From contig OZ035961.1 in the NCBI GenBank assembly GCA_964034945.1, positions 45,124,184-45,188,183 of the forward strand: a stretch of DNA of 64,000 bases, in the 5' to 3' direction. This document shows, piece after piece, positions 11,916-23,613 of the stretch. This DNA comes from Chrysopilus asiliformis. Taxonomy: Eukaryota > Arthropoda > Insecta > Diptera > Rhagionidae. A program made the position numbers and the translations under genes. The first letter of the stretch is position 1. Every line of letters begins with the position of its first letter. The notes beneath the pieces are model-generated. The model was not told the origin of the DNA and made no database searches. It worked only from the letters and a program-made list of their open reading frames with translations.

Positions 11916-12479
11916 GCGCCTGTTTAGACGCGACGTGATTTCGTTTGTTTCGTTAAAGTTGGATGGCGCGGGGTACTGTGGGAATGACGATAGGAAAAGA
12001 CGAACGAAAACTAAAATTCCCACCTTGAAAATAAAGCGGAACGGTGCCTGATTGGTTGTTAAGGTGTTTCGTTGCTATGCATTTCGTTGCTATGGTTTTA
12101 AATATTTTGTCAAGTGTAATTGTTGTTTGGTTTTTCGATTATAATTGTTTTAGCGACTGTGATTATTTAGCGGAGATAATGTCATTGTGGAATAAAGTGT
12201 AAACATTGGAATTAATCCAATTAGGTCAATAAAACTCTTAACACGTTGGCTACCATGTGAGTCACCGGTGATCACAGCGTAAGTGAAATAAGAGTGCGTT
12301 TTTTTTGGCTGGTAGCCAACGTGTTAATACAAGAAATGTAAACTAACTTGATCCGAAGATTCCATTTTCGCGCATTCCAAAAGGAACCAAAATACGTTCG
12401 TTAAAAATCTGCGTCTAAACACGAACGAAAAAGAGAAGCGGAAAAAGGAGAGTAAATAGCTGGTCGTGTAAACAGGCTC
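11916..12479. mobile_element. MITE with ATA target duplication, 564 bp
   Basis: Ends GCGCCTGTTTAGACGCGAC and GTCGTGTAAACAGGCTC are imperfect inverted copies, flanked by ATA at 11913-11915 and 12480-12482. A 3-bp duplication suggests PIF/Harbinger, but ATA is not the usual TTA/TAA, so the class is tentative. It contains a younger TTAA element (12242-12323). Confidence 0.55.
12242..12323. mobile_element. tiny nested TTAA mini-element, 82 bp
   Basis: TTAA at 12238-12241 and 12324-12327 flank a hairpin with 14-bp perfect inverted ends (CACGTTGGCTACCA and TGGTAGCCAACGTG). It lies inside the 564-bp MITE. The CAC start resembles the TTAA element at 882. Confidence 0.7.
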
Positions 12480-12482
12480 ATA

Positions 12483-13601
12483 TGGATGACACAAATATCC
12501 TTTCATTCATTTTTTCTCGAGAAAATTTTTCGGGGTTTTCGGATTGGGGATTTCGAACCCCAGGAAAGGTCGTGGAAAAATAACGTAAATACACAATTCT
12601 GCTCGGAAAAATAACGTAAATACACAATTCTGCTCGGAAAATTACCTGGGTGCGACGAACGTGGCTCGGTCTGACTACTACAATGAAACCTGTATAAGTC
12701 GCATTCGCACAGGACCAGGAAATTTGAAAGATAAGAGCAATGTGCTCAAGCACCATTAAATGAGCTTTTCTGAAATATCTTTGAAATGTGCAAAATGTTT
12801 CTTAATTAGAGAAGAAAACCAGTAAATTTTAACTGGAACACTGATTAATTCATAAATTTGTTATGTTTTTAGTTAAGATTCCGACATGTGTAACAACTAT
12901 ATGTAATCTAGCAACAAAGCTATTTCACACTCCGGCTACAATGCTGAAATTGGCTTCCAGCCATATGTTATGGATTAATATTTCATAGAGGTGTCTGTAA
13001 AATTTGTTTAAACACAAAAATATTACTATATTTATGGCAGGATTATGATTGGACAGTCGTTGGCAAAATCAATTATGTGGCATGTTGACAGATTAAATGT
13101 AATTATACATGGCGATTAAACTGGATGTAATTAAGTACTTTTGCATGATCTACCATTGGTCTTTATTACCCTATAGTTGCAATATATGAACCAGTTTCCA
13201 TCAGGTATTAACCGCCTAAGTGCTCGAATCAAAGCAAATGTTTCGACTCGATTATGAACAAATTGCTCTTTTCACTTCTAGAAACGAGTAAATGTAATTA
13301 CTTGAAGTTGAATATGACTATTAAGAGCAATTTGCTGTGAAGAACATTAATATTCGTTACGATTATGTTTCATTAATATTCTAAGTTTAGTTTCATTGCA
13401 ATTTGTACACTTTGGCATTATGACTATATGCGGCCGGAGGACGAAATTTGTTTAATGTTGATCTCTTATTTTGATATTGCAGTCAGTTAAATTGTACAAA
13501 TAAGCATACATTAGTTTTAATAATAATTTGTATTGTAACTTTTAATTTAATAATTCTTCTTTTATTGAATTTTCTTTGTGGATGATTGCGGTTTTCACCA
13601 G
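12483..13601 (+). other. inferred 3' part of hedgehog intron 1
   Basis: No independent gene is seen. The stretch ends in a pyrimidine-rich tract and the acceptor TTTTCACCAG (13592-13601) used by hh exon 2. A 19-bp direct repeat (AAATAACGTAAATACACAAT) occurs near 12576 and 12608. Confidence 0.6.
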
Positions 13602-13863
13602 AGGTGTAAGGAAAAACTGAACACATTAGCGGTGTCGGTAATGAACCAGTGGCCTGGTGTGCGATTAAGGGTGACAGAGAGCTGGGACGAGGATAATCTT
13701 CATGGTTCTGAATCATTACACTATGAAGGTCGAGCTGTTGATATAACGACTTCGGACAGGGATCGGAGTAAATATGGAATGCTAGCACGATTAGCCGTGG
13801 AAGCTGGATTCGACTGGGTTTACTATGAAAGTCGAGCGCATATTCACTGTTCAGTTAAATCAG
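13602..13863 (+). CDS. hh: hedgehog exon 2 (signalling domain, central and C-terminal part)
   Basis: This exon encodes the larger part of the Hedgehog N-terminal signal domain. Hedgehog is a secreted morphogen that binds Patched and is made from a self-cleaving precursor. It reads from [20 protein letters not shown] through [37 protein letters not shown] and [19 protein letters not shown]. The acceptor TTTTCACCAG precedes it, and the donor AG|GTAAGT follows at 13864. It starts in phase 0 at the R of the RCK motif and ends one base into a codon. The length of 262 bp and both phases agree with exon 2 of hedgehog genes as I know them. Metal-site residues equivalent to His134, His140, Asp147, Glu177 and His182 of Sonic hedgehog are all present. 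The frame stays open a little way into the intron, which is not coding. Exon 1 is not in the window. Confidence 0.97.
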
Positions 13864-13959
13864 GTAAGTCAGTACCGCATGCAGACATTTTTTTAAATTT
13901 AACGTTATGGAATTTCAAACATTTCAGTGTTGAGTTTTTATCTCTGTTAAAATTATTAT

Positions 13960-14345
13960 TATACTCTAAATGGCATATCATATTGGAGTATATTAGAATT
14001 AATATTCCATTGGTAACGCATCGTATCAATCGTCAGACACAAAAATGAACTACACCAGGGTATTTGGGATGGCGATCATTTCTGTATGTCCATTCGTCTG
14101 TCTGTTCGTCCGTCCGTTAACACCATAACTTTCGAAAGGATTGAGCTAGAGACTTGAAATTTTGTATAGTTGCGTTTCTCGAAAATGGCGAGGCTAAGTT
14201 CTTGAGGGGGCAAAATCGGACCGTTCTCTTCCCCCCTCTCCCATACAAATGGATTCTATCATAAAACTCTCTCTGTGCATAGTTTCAAGTGTCTAAAAAT
14301 AGATCGAACCTCTTGAATTTTTTTTTTAGTATAACACGTGGTGTT
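13960..14345 (-). repeat. interspersed repeat family B, copy 1
   Basis: From an AT-rich edge with ATATCATAT, through GGTAACGCATCG, ACACAAAAATGAACTACACC and a short TCTGTCCGTC run, to GGCGAGGCTAAG and a CCATACAAATGGATT block. The middle matches family A (ACAAAAATGAATTACACCAG, GCGAGGCTAAGTTC), so A and B are related. Copies lie at 15735, 24651, 35339 and 61263. The strand is given relative to family A copy 1. Confidence 0.65.
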
Positions 14346-15734
14346 CATGAATATGTAGAGGAAATTCCTAGAAGTCAACGTGAATCCATTTTGGTTTCGA
14401 TGGATTCCATTTTCAGGATTTGATGATTTCATTCTATCCCCGAAGCAATTATATTCTTCATCGGACTATGTTCCTTTATTTGGCTCAACTTCTTTTAAGT
14501 TCAACGTCAAAAACCAGAATAAACCTTTGATTGTATTTGTAATAACCACAGGTACAATATTAAGTTAACCGTAAACTGTTGGACGTTCATTTTATTTTTT
14601 GGTTTGCTCTAAAATATGTAAAAATTCTGGAGTTTCTCATTCCATCTTCGTGTATGTACATCATATAGAGTTTTGCCGGGGTTAACATAATGCATTATAA
14701 AGTTATAAGCTTAAATAATAAAGATTCAGAATGGAATCCGAGTTTAAAGATGTGCATCCAGTTCCCAGATATGAGCGAGGAACATGGCATACCTACCAAT
14801 CTTTTAATATATGTGAAAAGCGAAAACAAAAAAAAAACACAAAAAGAAATAAAAAAAAATTAGTATGGTAGCCCAATCTAAACTGAAAACGCCTCTCTAT
14901 ATCACTTTTTTAACAAGATTCATCCTCTTCTTTGAATGGTGAATGCAACGAAAGCGAGATTTCCTATACACAATCAGATTTTCTGTCTACTAATATATAG
15001 AAATCGGATAGTTTGTAACAAGGAAAATGGCAAAAGATCGAAAATGGAATAACTTTCGCAATTGAGGAATTCCTCGGCTTTTTTATACACTTTTTTTATA
15101 GGCAGACGAAGGGCGAACGAGAGTCTTTTCCTAAAGCCAAAGAAGGTAAACTTAAAGAATTGATCTCAACAAATCGTGGTCATATCTTAGCTGAATGTAG
15201 CGGGCGGCTCCTATCAAAAGGAGAAAAAGGAGAATAACGTAAAATTATTAGAAGATGGTTATCGTTTGTCTGCTTTGAGGAAGATCTTTAATGGTTTTTG
15301 CTACACGAAGGCGCTTGTACGCTACACGATATACACAAAGATTTATATTCTTGACTTGTTTTTCTAGATATTTCTAAAGAAAAAAAAATTCTTTTGTATT
15401 AATACAATACTATTGGTAACTGTAGGGTCCTCGGAAACATTTAATTTTTATTGGGCAAAAAGGGATGAGGCACAAGCCACAATTATGTTGGAAACATGGC
15501 TGCGAACGAATTATTAGCAGTCATGTTTTATGGCAGCTGACATTTTCAGAATCCTATTAGTAATTCATATTATTCATTTAAAAGGACTTTTTTTTATATG
15601 ATTTGGACTACTGTCGAAGCATTGATGTTTTTTTTAGTGTGGGTCTTCCTATATGTTAAAAAAATATAGCTTTAATCATTATTAACCTAATAATACGGCT
15701 TATAACTCGCTATTCCTTGCTTTAAAATTCACAG
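14346..15734. other. non-coding intron sequence
   Basis: No gene or clear element ends are seen. The sequence is AT-rich with poly-A tracts near 14828-14862. A 62-codon frame at 14380 matches nothing I know. Confidence 0.45.
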
Positions 15735-16435
15735 TTCTTATACTCTATATGATATATCATGTAGAAGTATTTTGGAGTTAGTATACCGTCTGTAACGCAT
15801 CGAACCTATCATTGAACACCAAAATGAATTACACTAGGGTGTTGGTAATGACCAAATATTTTGATCTCCGCATGTCTGTCCGTCTGTCTGTCCGTCTGTC
15901 TGTCCGTCTGTCTGTCCGTCTGTCTGTCCGTCTGTCTGTCCGTCTGTCTGTCCGTCTGTCTGTCCGTCTGTCTGTCCGTCTGTCTGTCCGTCTGTCTGTC
16001 CGTCTGTCTGTCCGTCTGTCTGTCCGTCTGTCTGTCCGTCTGTCTTTTAGTCTATCTGTCTGTCTGTTTCTCCGTCAACATTATAACTTCCGAAAGCACT
16101 GAGCTAGAGACTTGTATGGTTACGTTCCTCGTAATTGGCGAGACTAAGCTCTTGAACGCACAAAATCGGACCACTCCTTCCACCTCTCCCATACAAATTC
16201 AATACTTTTTTTCCATTTTCTCGAAAGCGGTGAGTCGTATTGAAAAATTTATGAAGATAAAAAGTGTTTTTTTTAGAATATGATTTTACATAACCGTTTC
16301 ATACATCAAAATCCAATCGAACCACTCCTTACCCCCTCTTCTATACAAATGGATTTTTTTGAATAAACATTTTTTCTGTCATCATATAGAGTATTTGAGG
16401 GTTGGTCCTGGCAATTGTAGCTTTCCTTATGTTTA
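15735..16435 (-). repeat. interspersed repeat family B, copy 2, with expanded microsatellite
   Basis: Starts with TATATGATATATCATGTAG and CGTCTGTAACGCATCGAA, passes ACACCAAAATGAATTACACT and a long TCTGTCTGTCCG array, and ends GGCAATTGTAGCTTTCCTTA before TGTTT. That end corresponds to the family A start (read in reverse, GGCAATTATAGCTTTTGTTA). Copy 2 is the fullest B copy in the window. Confidence 0.7.
15874..16045. repeat. 12-bp microsatellite (TCTGTCTGTCCG)n
   Basis: About 14 near-perfect copies of TCTGTCTGTCCG. Twelve is a multiple of three, so two frames stay open as SVRL and CLSV repeats; these are not proteins. The same motif is present at low copy in the other A and B repeats, so this is a local expansion. 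Confidence 0.9.
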
Positions 16436-16439
16436 ATTT

Positions 16440-17155
16440 CAAAATTATGAATAAATTGTTTTCACTTTAAGGAAAAATTTCCCAAAAATTTTAAACACAG
16501 CAAAAGTTTAAATTTTTTTTAAATCAAGGTCGTAGTTAGGCATGCGCCAGCTACATTGCTACGAAACACAATGCACAAGAAATCTTTAAACGCAATTTAG
16601 GAGAAATTTTACTAAATGTTTCCTAGGAAAGCTAAATTTTGCCCGTGGAATTTGTTCCCAACGTATTGAAAATATTAAAGTCATGTAGCTGTCAATTTTA
16701 GTTTTTGTTGTTGTAAAATTTTCGAACCAAATTCGAAGAAGCTTTAAAAAACTAACATCCTTTTGCTAATTCAGTGTCTTTTGTCTTTAACAAAAATTCA
16801 CCGAAAAATCGGGGCAGAAAAATCAACGGATATTTGGGTTTTGTTTTGCAAAAACCTTAGGTATCCGTGGCTAGGGGAATTCCACTATATCCTACAAAAT
16901 GATTAACCCTAAAGAAATTCAATAAAATTTCAAACTATTGAAGTTGACCGATTAACCTCTTTGGTGAAATACGAGGTGCCCTCGAAGCAGATAAAAATGT
17001 TTTCGTTCAACTTGAACAAATTTGCCTCAAATTTACATAATATTCATAGCCATAATATGCAATAACATACGTTTTTGATTAGATATGATCGTAAAATTAA
17101 AAATATCAGTCGTGATCAACACAAAACTTCCCACTGCAATATTTAGTTTCGGGAA
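16440..17155. other. non-coding intron sequence
   Basis: AT-rich sequence, no gene, no clear inverted ends. Confidence 0.45.
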
Positions 17156-17159
17156 AAAT

Positions 17160-18277
17160 ATCTAAAATATAATATTTTTTCAAATGTCTCGAAAACCGTT
17201 ACACATACGTTGAAATCGTTAAAGACAAAATGCAGAATATTTAATTTCCTTTAAATTTGTTTTTATGCATTTTTCAATAAATTTCAAAATACTTAATTAT
17301 TGAATCTTGAGAACCGTTAGAGGTAAAAAAGATATTTGAATCTTGAGCACCGTTAGAGGTACAAAAAAACCGTTAAATCAACCGTTAAAGTAGACCATTT
17401 CATATCCTTTAAATGTTGTTATATTCATTTTATTTCAAAAGCGCTTAACCCCCGTCGCACACTTCAACTAAGCTATGTGAGCGAGGCTAGCTATAGTTAC
17501 ATAGCCTAGCTGGGTTAGCTCACCTCGTTGCACACTTGAGCTAAGCTACGCGGCGATATTTACGGTAAATATATGCATTTTTCCACTTTATCTGCAGCCA
17601 TTTTTAAAAATAAATTATTTAACGCGATTGAAAATATTCCGCAAAAGAATTCAATTTTCACGTTTTCCTTACACTTTTATGTCCACAAAATACTACACTT
17701 TTGCAAACACCGATTCTACACTGTATAACGCCGAAAATATTTATATGTGAGTGTCAGCGATGCCAGCGAAGTCGTTCGCGTAGTTGAGGTCTGAACTACG
17801 CGAGCGAACTTAGTCCCCGTCGCCCATGACTACGCGATGTAGTTTCATAATTTCGCTGAAGTGAGCGGTCACCAATGCAAATGCTAAGGATTTTACTTTC
17901 AGCGAGAAACTTAGCTCACGTAGTTGAGCTCGCTCAGCTGAAGTGTGCGACGGGGGTAAGTGTCGAGTTTTTTTTTTTCAAAAAACTGTATCTAAAAAAA
18001 TGTATGGGAGGTACCCGTGTATCGGAGCTATCGTTAACCTTTTCAAAATTCGATAGAAAACTACGATTTTTGTAAAACTCATTTACAAAAAATTTCAAGT
18101 CGGTAGGTCAACTATTAAAACGGACAGACAGATAGACAGATGCACGGACATCCTCATAATTTTGACTGAAACGGATTTCGTACTGATCAGAAATTTTCTA
18201 TCTGCCCCGGTTTTCTATCTACCCACGGTCTCCGTCATGATAACAATACTTTCCCTCTATAGCAAAGCAAAGTAAAT
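17160..18277 (+). repeat. interspersed repeat family C, copy 1, split by a MITE
   Basis: Contains GAACCGTTAGAGGTA, CAAAAGCGC, ATGGGAGGTACCCGTG, a GACAGACAGATAGACAGATG run, ACTGAAACGGATTTCGTACT, and an end CCGTCATGATAACAATACTT then CCCTCTATAGCAAAGCAAAG. The same order occurs at 33780-34235 and, inverted, at 42993-44215. A 508-bp MITE (17449-17956) interrupts it after CAAAAGCGCT. Boundaries are approximate. Confidence 0.65.
17449..17956. mobile_element. PIF/Harbinger-type MITE with TAA duplication, 508 bp
   Basis: TAA at 17446-17448 and 17957-17959 flank inverted ends CCCCCGTCGCACACTTCAAC and CTGAAGTGTGCGACGGGGG. The match goes on imperfectly through AGCGAGCTCAACTACG. The insertion is inside family C; removing it with one TAA rejoins the family C sequence seen at the other two copies. 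Confidence 0.8.
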
Positions 18278-18279
18278 AT

Positions 18280-19615
18280 ATTGTTGCATCAATGATTGAC
18301 ATAAATTCCTAATAATACAATTGAAAAAAATGTTGAATATTTTAATAGGAGTTTTCGAATAATAGATTCACCTTTGTGTGTTTTTTATGAATTTTTTGTA
18401 TTGTTTTTTTGTTTTTCGATGATTCGGTTACACATATGTTTAGTTGATGATAATATTTGAAATTCAAATTTTTATTTTATGGAAAAATGACAATCAAAAG
18501 CGAAAGGGTAGTTTTATGTCCGAAAGTTCTGACATTGACTTTAGAAAAATGCATTTAATTGTATTTGTTTTAAGATAACTATGTTCTTTGATCATTTCGT
18601 TTTTTATAACGCAACATTTTTAGCACTCTAAAATATTCTGCGCAAAAAATACGGATTTGTTTTTGTTCTTCCTTCGGAATTCTTATTCCCGCTTATCTTA
18701 GTGGGCTAAAATTTTGTATTGCAATTTTTATACTTGTAAAAGGAACAGATAGTTACGTCCGGGTTTAACCTACTTTACGAGCAATTTAATATACAACTAA
18801 TGATTAAATATAGTGTATTTATCACACATCTCTATAAGATATTTAAAAAAAACATTTTAATCAAGTTTTAAGAACGGCTGAAAAACTATACCTTGAACTG
18901 GTCGGTATTCAGCCTTGGAAATTATTTTAAACAGCCGGAAATCGATCAAGACCACAAAAATGTTGCATTTTTCTGAGTGCATCAGCCGATATAGTTGTAT
19001 GGCTTTAGAAATGTTTTCTCCCTATTCACCGAACCGAAGCACCGATTTTCTGTGGCGTAAACAACTGCAAATTTTGTACATATGTCAATGAGGTTTCAGA
19101 AGAATTTTCATACCATATTATCAGGGGAAATTTTTTTTTGAATTTTTTAAACTCAATTTTGTATTGCGTAAGTATCCGGGTATGTGACTTTTGTCCGGAG
19201 ATTTTTGCCCGGGAAATAAATGGACATTTGTCCGGAAGTTTCTGGTTAAAAGTCCATTTTATTTTGAGACTTTTGGCCGGAATTTATTTATTTTTGTCGA
19301 GAGATTTTTCATCCGGAAAAGATTGACTTTTATCAGGAAAAAGTGGATCTTCGTTTTCCACTTCTTTTTGAAATTTCTCCTTCTTTTTACCACCGCTCCT
19401 GGATATCTTTTTAAGCGATCTCCAGCAGATAAATTGTTTTACCGCAAGATCGTAGGTCAACCACTGAAGAGACATTTGACAATGAAGTTTTCAGGGCTGA
19501 CCCATCTAAGTTTTTAATAGAATTAAATCTATGCTATTTGTGTCTTTCTGTCTGCTAGCTTATAACTTAAGAACCACTGAACCGATTTGGACGAAACCAC
19601 TATATAGGACCAAGT
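18280..19615. other. non-coding intron sequence
   Basis: AT-rich. A CCGG/TTTTGG-rich stretch at 19190-19330 contains imperfect repeats of a TTTTGTCCGGAGATTTTTG-like word and gives two overlapping frames without a recognisable domain. Confidence 0.45.
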
Positions 19616-19618
19616 TTT

Positions 19619-20198
19619 TATACCCGTATGGTGAAACCAAAGGGTATATTAACTTTGCCTTACCGTTTGTAACGCCAAGATCCCGTCATCACATACAAAA
19701 ATGAATTACACCAGTGTGTTTAGAATGATAAAAAAAATTGAATTTTCCATGTCCGTCCGTCTGTCCGTCCGTCCGTCTGTCCGTCTGTCCGTCTGTCTGT
19801 CTGTCTGTCTGTGGCGCGGATTGCGGGCGCACGGATTGAGCTAGAGACTTGAAATTTTGCGCAGATCCGTTTTTCGTAAAATGCGAGGCTAAGTTCGTTA
19901 ATGGGCAAAAATGGAACATTAGGGGGGGTACCCCCCATACGAACGAAAACGGTTTTTGTGAATATCTCAAAAACGGTGCATCTTATCAAAAAAGTCCAAG
20001 AACAAAAGTTATTTAGGATATGATTCTACATAAAACTCCCATACATCAAAATCCGATTGGAATAAATTTTAAAAATTGTTATTGGCAAGTTTGACTTCAA
20101 AGTGGAATTTTGGTACAACTGTTCGAATTTTGATACGAATATCACCATACGGGTCTCCAATGATTGCCAGATTGGCAATTATAGCTTTCGTTATGTTT
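19619..20198 (-). repeat. interspersed repeat family A, copy 2
   Basis: Inverted relative to copy 1: begins TATACCCGTATGGTGAAACC, passes the TCTGTCCGTC microsatellite and GGGGGGTACCCCCC, and ends GCCAGATTGGCAATTATAGC then TTTCGTTATGTTT. Confidence 0.85.
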
Positions 20199-20566
20199 AG
20201 TAATAAAGCAGATGTGATTTAGGAACCAAAAGTCCCGCATTTTTCTTGCCTCTCGCGTTCTACCACCTGAAAAAAAGTGGGCAGCCACAGAAAACATTTA
20301 AACCTACTTAAATACATCTCGTTTGATGAGAATGTTGATACTGTTATATTCTTTGCGAGACAGGAAATTAAGAAAGTTATAAGAATAATAAGAAGCTTTA
20401 GACTATAGCAGATTTTTTTAAGAACTGCGTTACAAAGAGTGTGGAGGGGGGAGGAGGGGAGGCCAAATTCACTAGGAACAAAAATACGTATAATACGTCA
20501 GGGAAACATTTTAATTTGGTGTACGAAATGCTAGTGGAATTATAAATTTCCTAGAGACACCATGTT

Positions 20567-20664
20567 CCCAAGTAAACAAATAATGCGTAAAGTGGTCGTG
20601 GCGACTTTAACATCGAATCTTTATGGTTGCGACGACTACTTTACGCCCTATTTGGTTACTTGGG
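20567..20664. mobile_element. 98-bp hairpin mini-element
   Basis: CCCAAGTAAACAAATAATGC at the left is mirrored imperfectly by CCCTATTTGGTTACTTGGG at the right, with GCGTAAAGTGGTCG / CGACTACTTTACGC continuing the arms, so nearly the whole unit folds back. The flanks share TT only. It is probably a very short MITE. Confidence 0.5.
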
Positions 20665-21725
20665 TTACCTCCTCTATACCTAAAGGGTCCATTTTCCCCT
20701 AAACATTTTTTTCTCACTAAAGAGCAATTCGTATTAACTCCACAATAAAAAGGCAAACTTCAAAACCACATAACGCGATATTCAAGAAACTTCGTTGGTC
20801 CATCATTTTAAAAATACGAACTCGACACATTATTTAATACATATGTATAACCAGCGGATAGTATCCTTTCGATCTGACAATGAGTGCAAAAAATAAATGT
20901 ATCTCGCACATCTTTCATCGATGAATACCAACAGCATCTACTTAAATCGTTTCCGTCACGGAGTGCGTTTTTTAATTAAAGGTTTCAGTGGGGCTGCGAA
21001 TTTTTTTTATGTCCGATCTTCGCATGGCTTCTACGATTCTCGAAGTTATTTAAAACTCCTTTGGCATTTCGTATCTCATCATATTATGTATGGAATGGAA
21101 TGATTTCCATTCACTTCACATATTAGCCGCGGTGTGTATGCACGGTTGAAAGGCCAGACGGCAAGCACATATTGGCTCCTTAATGCAAAGTTATTCTCAG
21201 GTATTCGTTTAAGGAATACACATTTATCGATGATCGCGGCCGTCAGTTTTTCAATTAGAACGACATGAAAATTCAGCCCTCAGGGCTAATATTGTAAATT
21301 AGTAGGGTCCAGACCAAATGTACGTGTTGTCGGATTGACACTTACAAAAGAGTTTTGCGCAGCCTACCACACACGATATACGAAGGTGATGAAGCTTGGC
21401 GGTACACTCTGTCTGATGGTTGTTCATCATGTCATGTAATTTTCATTTTAATTATTATCATTGCAGCAGCAGAGACGAGAGACAGTTTTTGCTTAACTTA
21501 TTGGAAATTTTACAAGTATGTGTGTTTTTTCCCCAACAAGCAAATTATCAGATTTTTGAACTCATTTCAACAAAAAAATGCTGCCCATTTCGCCTTAGTG
21601 ACAGGCTAGTAACTTTTCACAGATATGTGACTTAAACGTTTGAAATTCAACAAGAAATCGCTAAAAATATTTGAGCTAAATTTCGTTGGTGCAAATGGCA
21701 CTTAATGAACAAACTCACTTATATT
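20665..21725. other. non-coding intron sequence
   Basis: No gene is recognised. Frames at 20897-21103, 21355-21609 and 21420-21635 overlap or run across AT-rich sequence and match no family I know. Confidence 0.45.
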
Positions 21726-22035
21726 ACAGTAATCCCCCGCTATACGGACGCTCGTTTTACGGAAATTCGAAGTTACGGACATGACTAATATAGGAACAAA
21801 TTCGCTATACGGATAAAAAAAATTCGCTATTACGGACAAAAAAATTTTTTTTTTGAATCACAGAAAAAAATCAAGAAAAAGTCTTCCATAATTATGTTGT
21901 ATTTATTGTAAATGTACAGACTTAATTTCTCCGAAATTTCTGACACATTTTGTGTATACACAAAAGAGAATTAAAAAAAGGCAATAAAAAACTGCAGTGC
22001 GGTGTATTTTTAAAAAAATTATTTGCTATTCTTAA

Positions 22036-22413
22036 AGGTAGAACCTGAATCGTACGTCGATGCGTCCGTCATGCGTGCGTTCGGTTGACAGTTCGAGTAG
22101 AATCAATGGGCTGCTATGAGTACTCCCCTAATAATACGTTTTCCGATGCGGCAACCGCATAGAGTAGGTCGAATTTCTACTTTTACATGCGGCAACGCAC
22201 GGAAATGTCATTTCGCAAAAAAGTTTGTTTACGATTTAAGCAATTTAAGTATGGAACAAATTGAAAGTAATTGTTTCGATGATAAACTAATAGAAGAAGT
22301 GCAAAACAATGAATTAACTCCAGATTCGTTGCCGCACCCAACTGTCACCGCATCGAACTGTCAACCGGACGCACGCATGACGGACGCATCGACGTACGAT
22401 TCAGGTTCTAGCT
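22036..22413. mobile_element. PIF/Harbinger-type MITE with very long inverted ends, 378 bp
   Basis: TAA at 22033-22035 and 22414-22416 flank ends AGGTAGAACCTGAATCGTAC and GTACGATTCAGGTTCTAGCT. The inverted match runs about 57 bp with very few mismatches. The same flanks can be read as TTAA (piggyBac), but the TAA reading gives better matched ends and the interior holds a MADF-like start. It sits inside the Tigger-like element. Confidence 0.65.
22251..22322 (+). pseudogene. possible start of a MADF-domain protein inside a MITE
   Basis: An ATG-led frame reads MEQIESNCFDDKLIEEVQNN and then loses similarity. A D-x-LIEEV helix near the N-terminus is how many MADF domains begin, and MADF proteins accompany PIF/Harbinger nucleases. 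Only about 20 residues support this, so it is a tentative remnant. Confidence 0.3.
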
Positions 22414-22645
22414 TAAGCGAGAACTACAATTGGGCAGAGGCAGCAGCAGGGGCAGAAGTAGAAGCAGCAGCAGAAGCAGAATCTGCTTTCTGTCCCACAA
22501 TGAAATTTGAATTCTGACGAAACTAGCAGAAACCTACGTAGAAACAGCTACGTTTTTCTGTCCGCGGCATGATTTGTCCCATAATATTTTGTTGGTTTTA
22601 ACATATTCAATTGATTTATGCTCCATTTCAAGTAGTATAAATTTT

Positions 22646-23226
22646 TATACCCGTATGGTGAAACCAAAGGGTATATTAACTTTGCCTTACCGTTTGTAAC
22701 GCCAAGATCCCGTCATCACACATAAAAATGAATTACACCAGTGTGTTTAGAATGATAAAAATAATTAATTTCTGCATGTCCGTCCGTCTGTCTGTCCGTC
22801 TGTCTGTCCGTCTGTCTGTCTGTCCGTCTGTCCGTCTGTGGCGCGGATTGCGGGCGCACGGATTGAGCTACAGACTTAAAATTTTGCGCAGATCCGTTTT
22901 TCGTAAAATGCGAGGCTAAGTTCGTTAATGGACAAAAATGGACCATTAGGGGGGGTACCCCCATACGAACCAAAACGATTTTTGCGAATATCTCAAAAAC
23001 GGTGCATCTTATCAAAAAAGTCCAAGAACAAAAGTTATTTAAGATATGATTCTACATAAACCTCCCATACATCAAAATCCGATTGGAATAAATTTTAAAA
23101 AATCTTATTGGAAAGTTTGACTTCAAAGTGGAATTTTGGTACAACTGTTCGAATTTTGATACGAATATCACCATACGGGTCTCCAATGATTGCCAGATTG
23201 GCAATTATAGCTTTTGTTATGTTTTT
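22646..23226 (-). repeat. interspersed repeat family A, copy 3
   Basis: Begins TATACCCGTATGGTGAAACC and ends GCAATTATAGCTTTTGTTAT. It has the same internal order as copy 2, with a longer TCTGTCTGTCCG run. It lies inside the Tigger-like element at 21728-23437, so it inserted after that element. Confidence 0.85.
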
Positions 23227-23613
23227 TTTCTATAATTATATAGTTTTCTCATTATTCTAGTGGTTAAATAATTATTTTAATATATTATACTAATCTGTTT
23301 CGTATTACGGATTTTTTTGGTACGCATCTATCTATTTTTAATACGATCTTATACTGAAATAGGTTTCGTTTTACGGATTTTCGATATACGGACAGTTTCC
23401 GTAGAACGCATCCCGTCCGTAAAGCGGGCGACTACTGTACTTAAATTACTTAAGATAGCAAATTGCCTTAAACACTTGTGAGATTTTCTGAATAAATATG
23501 AAATGCGTCGAACAACGCCAACATTGAAACAGTACTGATAGACGATTTATTAGATTTATTTCGTGATTTCCGATAGTTGATAAAGTTATTTCAAGGAAAT
23601 CTCTTGTTATTTT

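Larger units (their letters stand above)
21728..23437. mobile_element. Tc1/mariner (Tigger-like) non-autonomous element with nested insertions
   Basis: TA (21726-21727 and 23438-23439) flanks inverted ends CAGTAATCCCCCGCTATACG and CGTAAAGCGGGCGACTACTG. Ends starting CAGT with a TA target are typical of pogo/Tigger-type Tc1/mariner elements. The subterminal regions are rich in ACGGA words (TATACGGACG, TTACGGACA). A Harbinger-type MITE (22036-22413) and a family A repeat (22646-23226) are inside. Confidence 0.75.

Noticed and set aside
1..13601. hedgehog exon 1 in this window
   Set aside because: No frame with a signal peptide followed by CGPGR-like residues and ending before the RCK boundary was found on the + strand, so exon 1 is taken to lie upstream.
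15812..16283. SVRL and CLSV repeat proteins
   Set aside because: Translations of a 12-bp microsatellite inside a family B repeat.
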